From Paenibacillus amylolyticus (GTDB lineage Bacteria; Bacillota; Bacilli; Paenibacillales; Paenibacillaceae): 64,000 nt of DNA. Below are positions 62,490 to 64,000 of this stretch, one piece after another (positions within the stretch are counted from its first letter, which is position 1; each line of letters opens with the position of its first letter). The translations under genes and the position numbers were made by a program. The stretch covers positions 124,001 through 188,000 of the forward strand of contig NZ_RIAS01000008.1 in NCBI RefSeq assembly GCF_003719335.1, written 5' to 3'. The notes under the pieces were generated by a model. That model was not told the DNA's origin, did not search any database, and saw nothing but the letters and a program-made list of their open reading frames with translations.

Positions 62490-62972
62490 CTAATCACTAT
62501 ATGTCTTGAACGTCTCCTGCAGGGTTCGTCCGCTCGACTTCTCCCAGACCACACTTCGTTCAAATGTACCTGAGTTAAAAAAACGCGGGAACCGCTCTGC
62601 AAACCAGTCTTGCATCGGCAATTCCAATGCCTGTCTCAAGGGCACCCATACCAACTCCCCCTCGGGCGGGTCGGTAAGAAGTTCTCCTTCATATGAAGTT
62701 ATCAGATAGTTAAACACCATGTATCTTAACCCTTGCTCAGGATCACAAAACTCATCCAGCCCTTTGTACTTAATTTGCCTCGCCCAAAGTCCTGTCTCTT
62801 CACGGACTTCACGGATGGCCCCGTCCACGATACTTTCGGGGAACTCCACTTTTCCGCCAGGAGCAATGTACCCCGGGAATCCTTTATGATTCGGTCGATT
62901 CATCAGCAAAACCTGATCGCTAACCGGGTTCCACACCATACTCATCGTGTAAATCTCAACCTGATAATTCAT
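62490..62972 (-). CDS. Nudix hydrolase (8-oxo-dGTP diphosphatase-like)
   Basis: 160 residues. Nudix box GKVEFPESIVDGA followed by REVREETGL, complete. The N-terminus (MVWNPVSDQVLLMNR) and the APGGKVE context resemble MutT-like family members in Bacilli. Substrate not known. The ATG at 62972 lies 6 nt after GGAGG; the in-frame ATG at 62978 overlaps the Shine-Dalgarno. 52 nt upstream of the SnoaL-like gene, likely cotranscribed. Confidence 0.85.
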   Translation of the reverse strand: MNYQVEIYTMSMVWNPVSDQVLLMNRPNHKGFPGYIAPGGKVEFPESIVDGAIREVREETGLWARQIKYKGLDEFCDPEQGLRYMVFNYLITSYEGELLTDPPEGELVWVPLRQALELPMQDWFAERFPRFFNSGTFERSVVWEKSSGRTLQETFKTYSD

Positions 62973-63141
62973 GTTCATCCTCCCCTGCTACGCTTTTCTC
63001 ACGTTTTACTACATTTCTGGAGATTATGCGTTTATTCCTGCTAGACTTTGTTCCACATCAAAGACGGACGCCCGTAATACCAGATGCCCGCCTTGAATTA
63101 CATAAATATGTGGTTTTTCGTTAATTAGGGGTACGCTTAAC

Positions 63142-63930
63142 TTAGGATACAGCTGTAATCCATATTCGGCGTTTCTTCCAGTTTGCCCGGCGATATGCCT
63201 GTAACATTCCGAATTTGCGGATGCTGGCCTTGGGTAACACTTTGTAAGACATCGTCACTTCAAACTCCTCATCAAATGGAAAAAAGGATAACGCAACCTT
63301 CTCACCTGATACCCACTCGACTTGGATATTGGAACTTGGACAGGTGTCGAAGCCACAGCCGAGCCCTTCTGAAAAAAAATCATAACGTGCTGTAGGTGTA
63401 CCTGGCTCTTCCATACATAAAAAGAGACTAAGCTGGTCACAGAACAACATGATCTCTACATCGTTTTTCAGCCGCTCTTCCAGTTCTGAAGCATTAACGC
63501 CTAATTCTTTCTTCCAGCTCTCCTGCTGTAGCTGCTCTTCTTGCAAATACTGCCTGATGTCATCATCATCCTCAGGATTTGCCCCCAGTGTTTTTTGAAA
63601 CAACTCTGTATACATCAGGCTACACAGTAAACCCGCATAAGGATTCTGCTGCCTTACTTCTTCGATTCCCTTGCGGTAAAACACAAATCGCGGTCTCAGC
63701 GGGAAATCACGAAAGGAGTAAGGAATTTGACTATAATCGTTCCATAAAGGAGCAGCATCCAGATCAATCCAGCCCCGGTCATGCTCCTTCGCCGCGAGAA
63801 TCAGGTCATCCCGATGCGAGCCTTGGGGAAGCCACTCCCTCTTCCAATGTGCAGCCATATCTCCAGCAACCATTCCATGCTCGTGCTGTGCGGTCAAAAC
63901 AAAATCATGCTCTCTCTCATATACGATCAT
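63142..63930 (-). CDS. DUF3891 family protein
   Basis: 262 residues. N-terminal MIVYEREHDFVLTAQHEHGM and AAKEHDRGWIDLDAAPLWND are characteristic of DUF3891; the conserved His and Asp residues suggest a metal-dependent, HD-like hydrolase fold, but no activity is known. No TM. ATG after AAGGGTG. Its end is followed by 170 nt with no clear terminator before the Nudix gene. Confidence 0.82.
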   Translation of the reverse strand: MIVYEREHDFVLTAQHEHGMVAGDMAAHWKREWLPQGSHRDDLILAAKEHDRGWIDLDAAPLWNDYSQIPYSFRDFPLRPRFVFYRKGIEEVRQQNPYAGLLCSLMYTELFQKTLGANPEDDDDIRQYLQEEQLQQESWKKELGVNASELEERLKNDVEIMLFCDQLSLFLCMEEPGTPTARYDFFSEGLGCGFDTCPSSNIQVEWVSGEKVALSFFPFDEEFEVTMSYKVLPKASIRKFGMLQAYRRANWKKRRIWITAVS

Positions 63931-64000
63931 TTGCTGTCACCCTTCCGCATGGTTTACGTTTACATTTACGTTGACTTTAACATAATTTGGGTTACACTTT

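Noticed and set aside
63951..63975. Tandem GTTTAC/GTTTACATTTAC motifs upstream of the DUF3891 gene
   Set aside because: Only three short imperfect copies at the window edge; not enough to call an operator or iteron.

Overview
The window looks like chromosomal core sequence from a Paenibacillus-type Firmicute. The evidence is AGGAGG-type ribosome binding sites ahead of nearly every gene, TTG/GTG starts and an ATT start on infC, two T-box leaders, a perfect PerR box, several cre-like sites, the mutS2/zapA/pheT/pheS neighbourhood known from Bacillus, and an Lpl-type sugar ABC transporter facing a large membrane-bound AraC regulator, an arrangement typical of Paenibacillus. There are no rRNA genes, CRISPR arrays, prophages or insertion sequences, and I saw no strong sign of recent gene transfer.

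Layout. 1-13,500: yshE-like gene (cut by the window edge) and mutS2, a small plus-strand pair (4-TM holin-fold protein, CuA-type lipoprotein), a ZapA domain fused to a coiled coil of about 840 residues, pheT and pheS behind a T-box, an ABC-F ATPase behind a long leader with a terminator just ahead of its start, then tRNA-Gly(UCC) and tRNA-Pro(UGG). 13,600-22,600: a GGDEF/EAL membrane protein with a degenerate GGDEF site, an aldolase-fold protein, a moxR-DUF58-DUF4129 operon, an orphan PAS histidine kinase with a structured leader, and a zinc-ribbon protein. 22,900-32,050: a 2-Cys peroxiredoxin with a PerR box, leuB, a plus-strand aldo/keto reductase, and the ilvB-ilvN-ilvC-leuA cluster behind a leucine T-box. 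32,200-41,400: GNAT, a Gly/Pro/Tyr-repeat protein, a purine nucleoside ABC transporter (nupNOPQ type), infC-rpmI-rplT, and a family 2 glycosyltransferase. 42,000-50,200: PAP2 phosphatase plus UgtP-like glycosyltransferase, then the sugar ABC transporter and its AraC regulator. 50,250-55,550: trmB, a small unknown protein, mnmL-mnmM, manA and an alpha/beta hydrolase. 55,600-64,000: odhA-odhB, then a run of small minus-strand genes (two Nudix, two GNAT, one SnoaL-like, one DUF3891).

How the parts fit. Most of the window supports growth: tRNA charging, translation initiation and ribosome assembly, tRNA modification, branched-chain amino acid synthesis, the TCA cycle and glycolipid metabolism. 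RNA-level control is unusually well represented: two T-boxes, the infC leader, the ABC-F attenuator, a switch-like inverted repeat before ilvC and an unassigned structure before the kinase. The most unusual protein is the ZapA-coiled-coil fusion, which carries nine tandem 11-residue repeats. The clearest unexplained RNA elements are the ABC-F leader, the ilvC leader and the kinase leader. Function calls rest on family motifs read by eye; no database search was possible.
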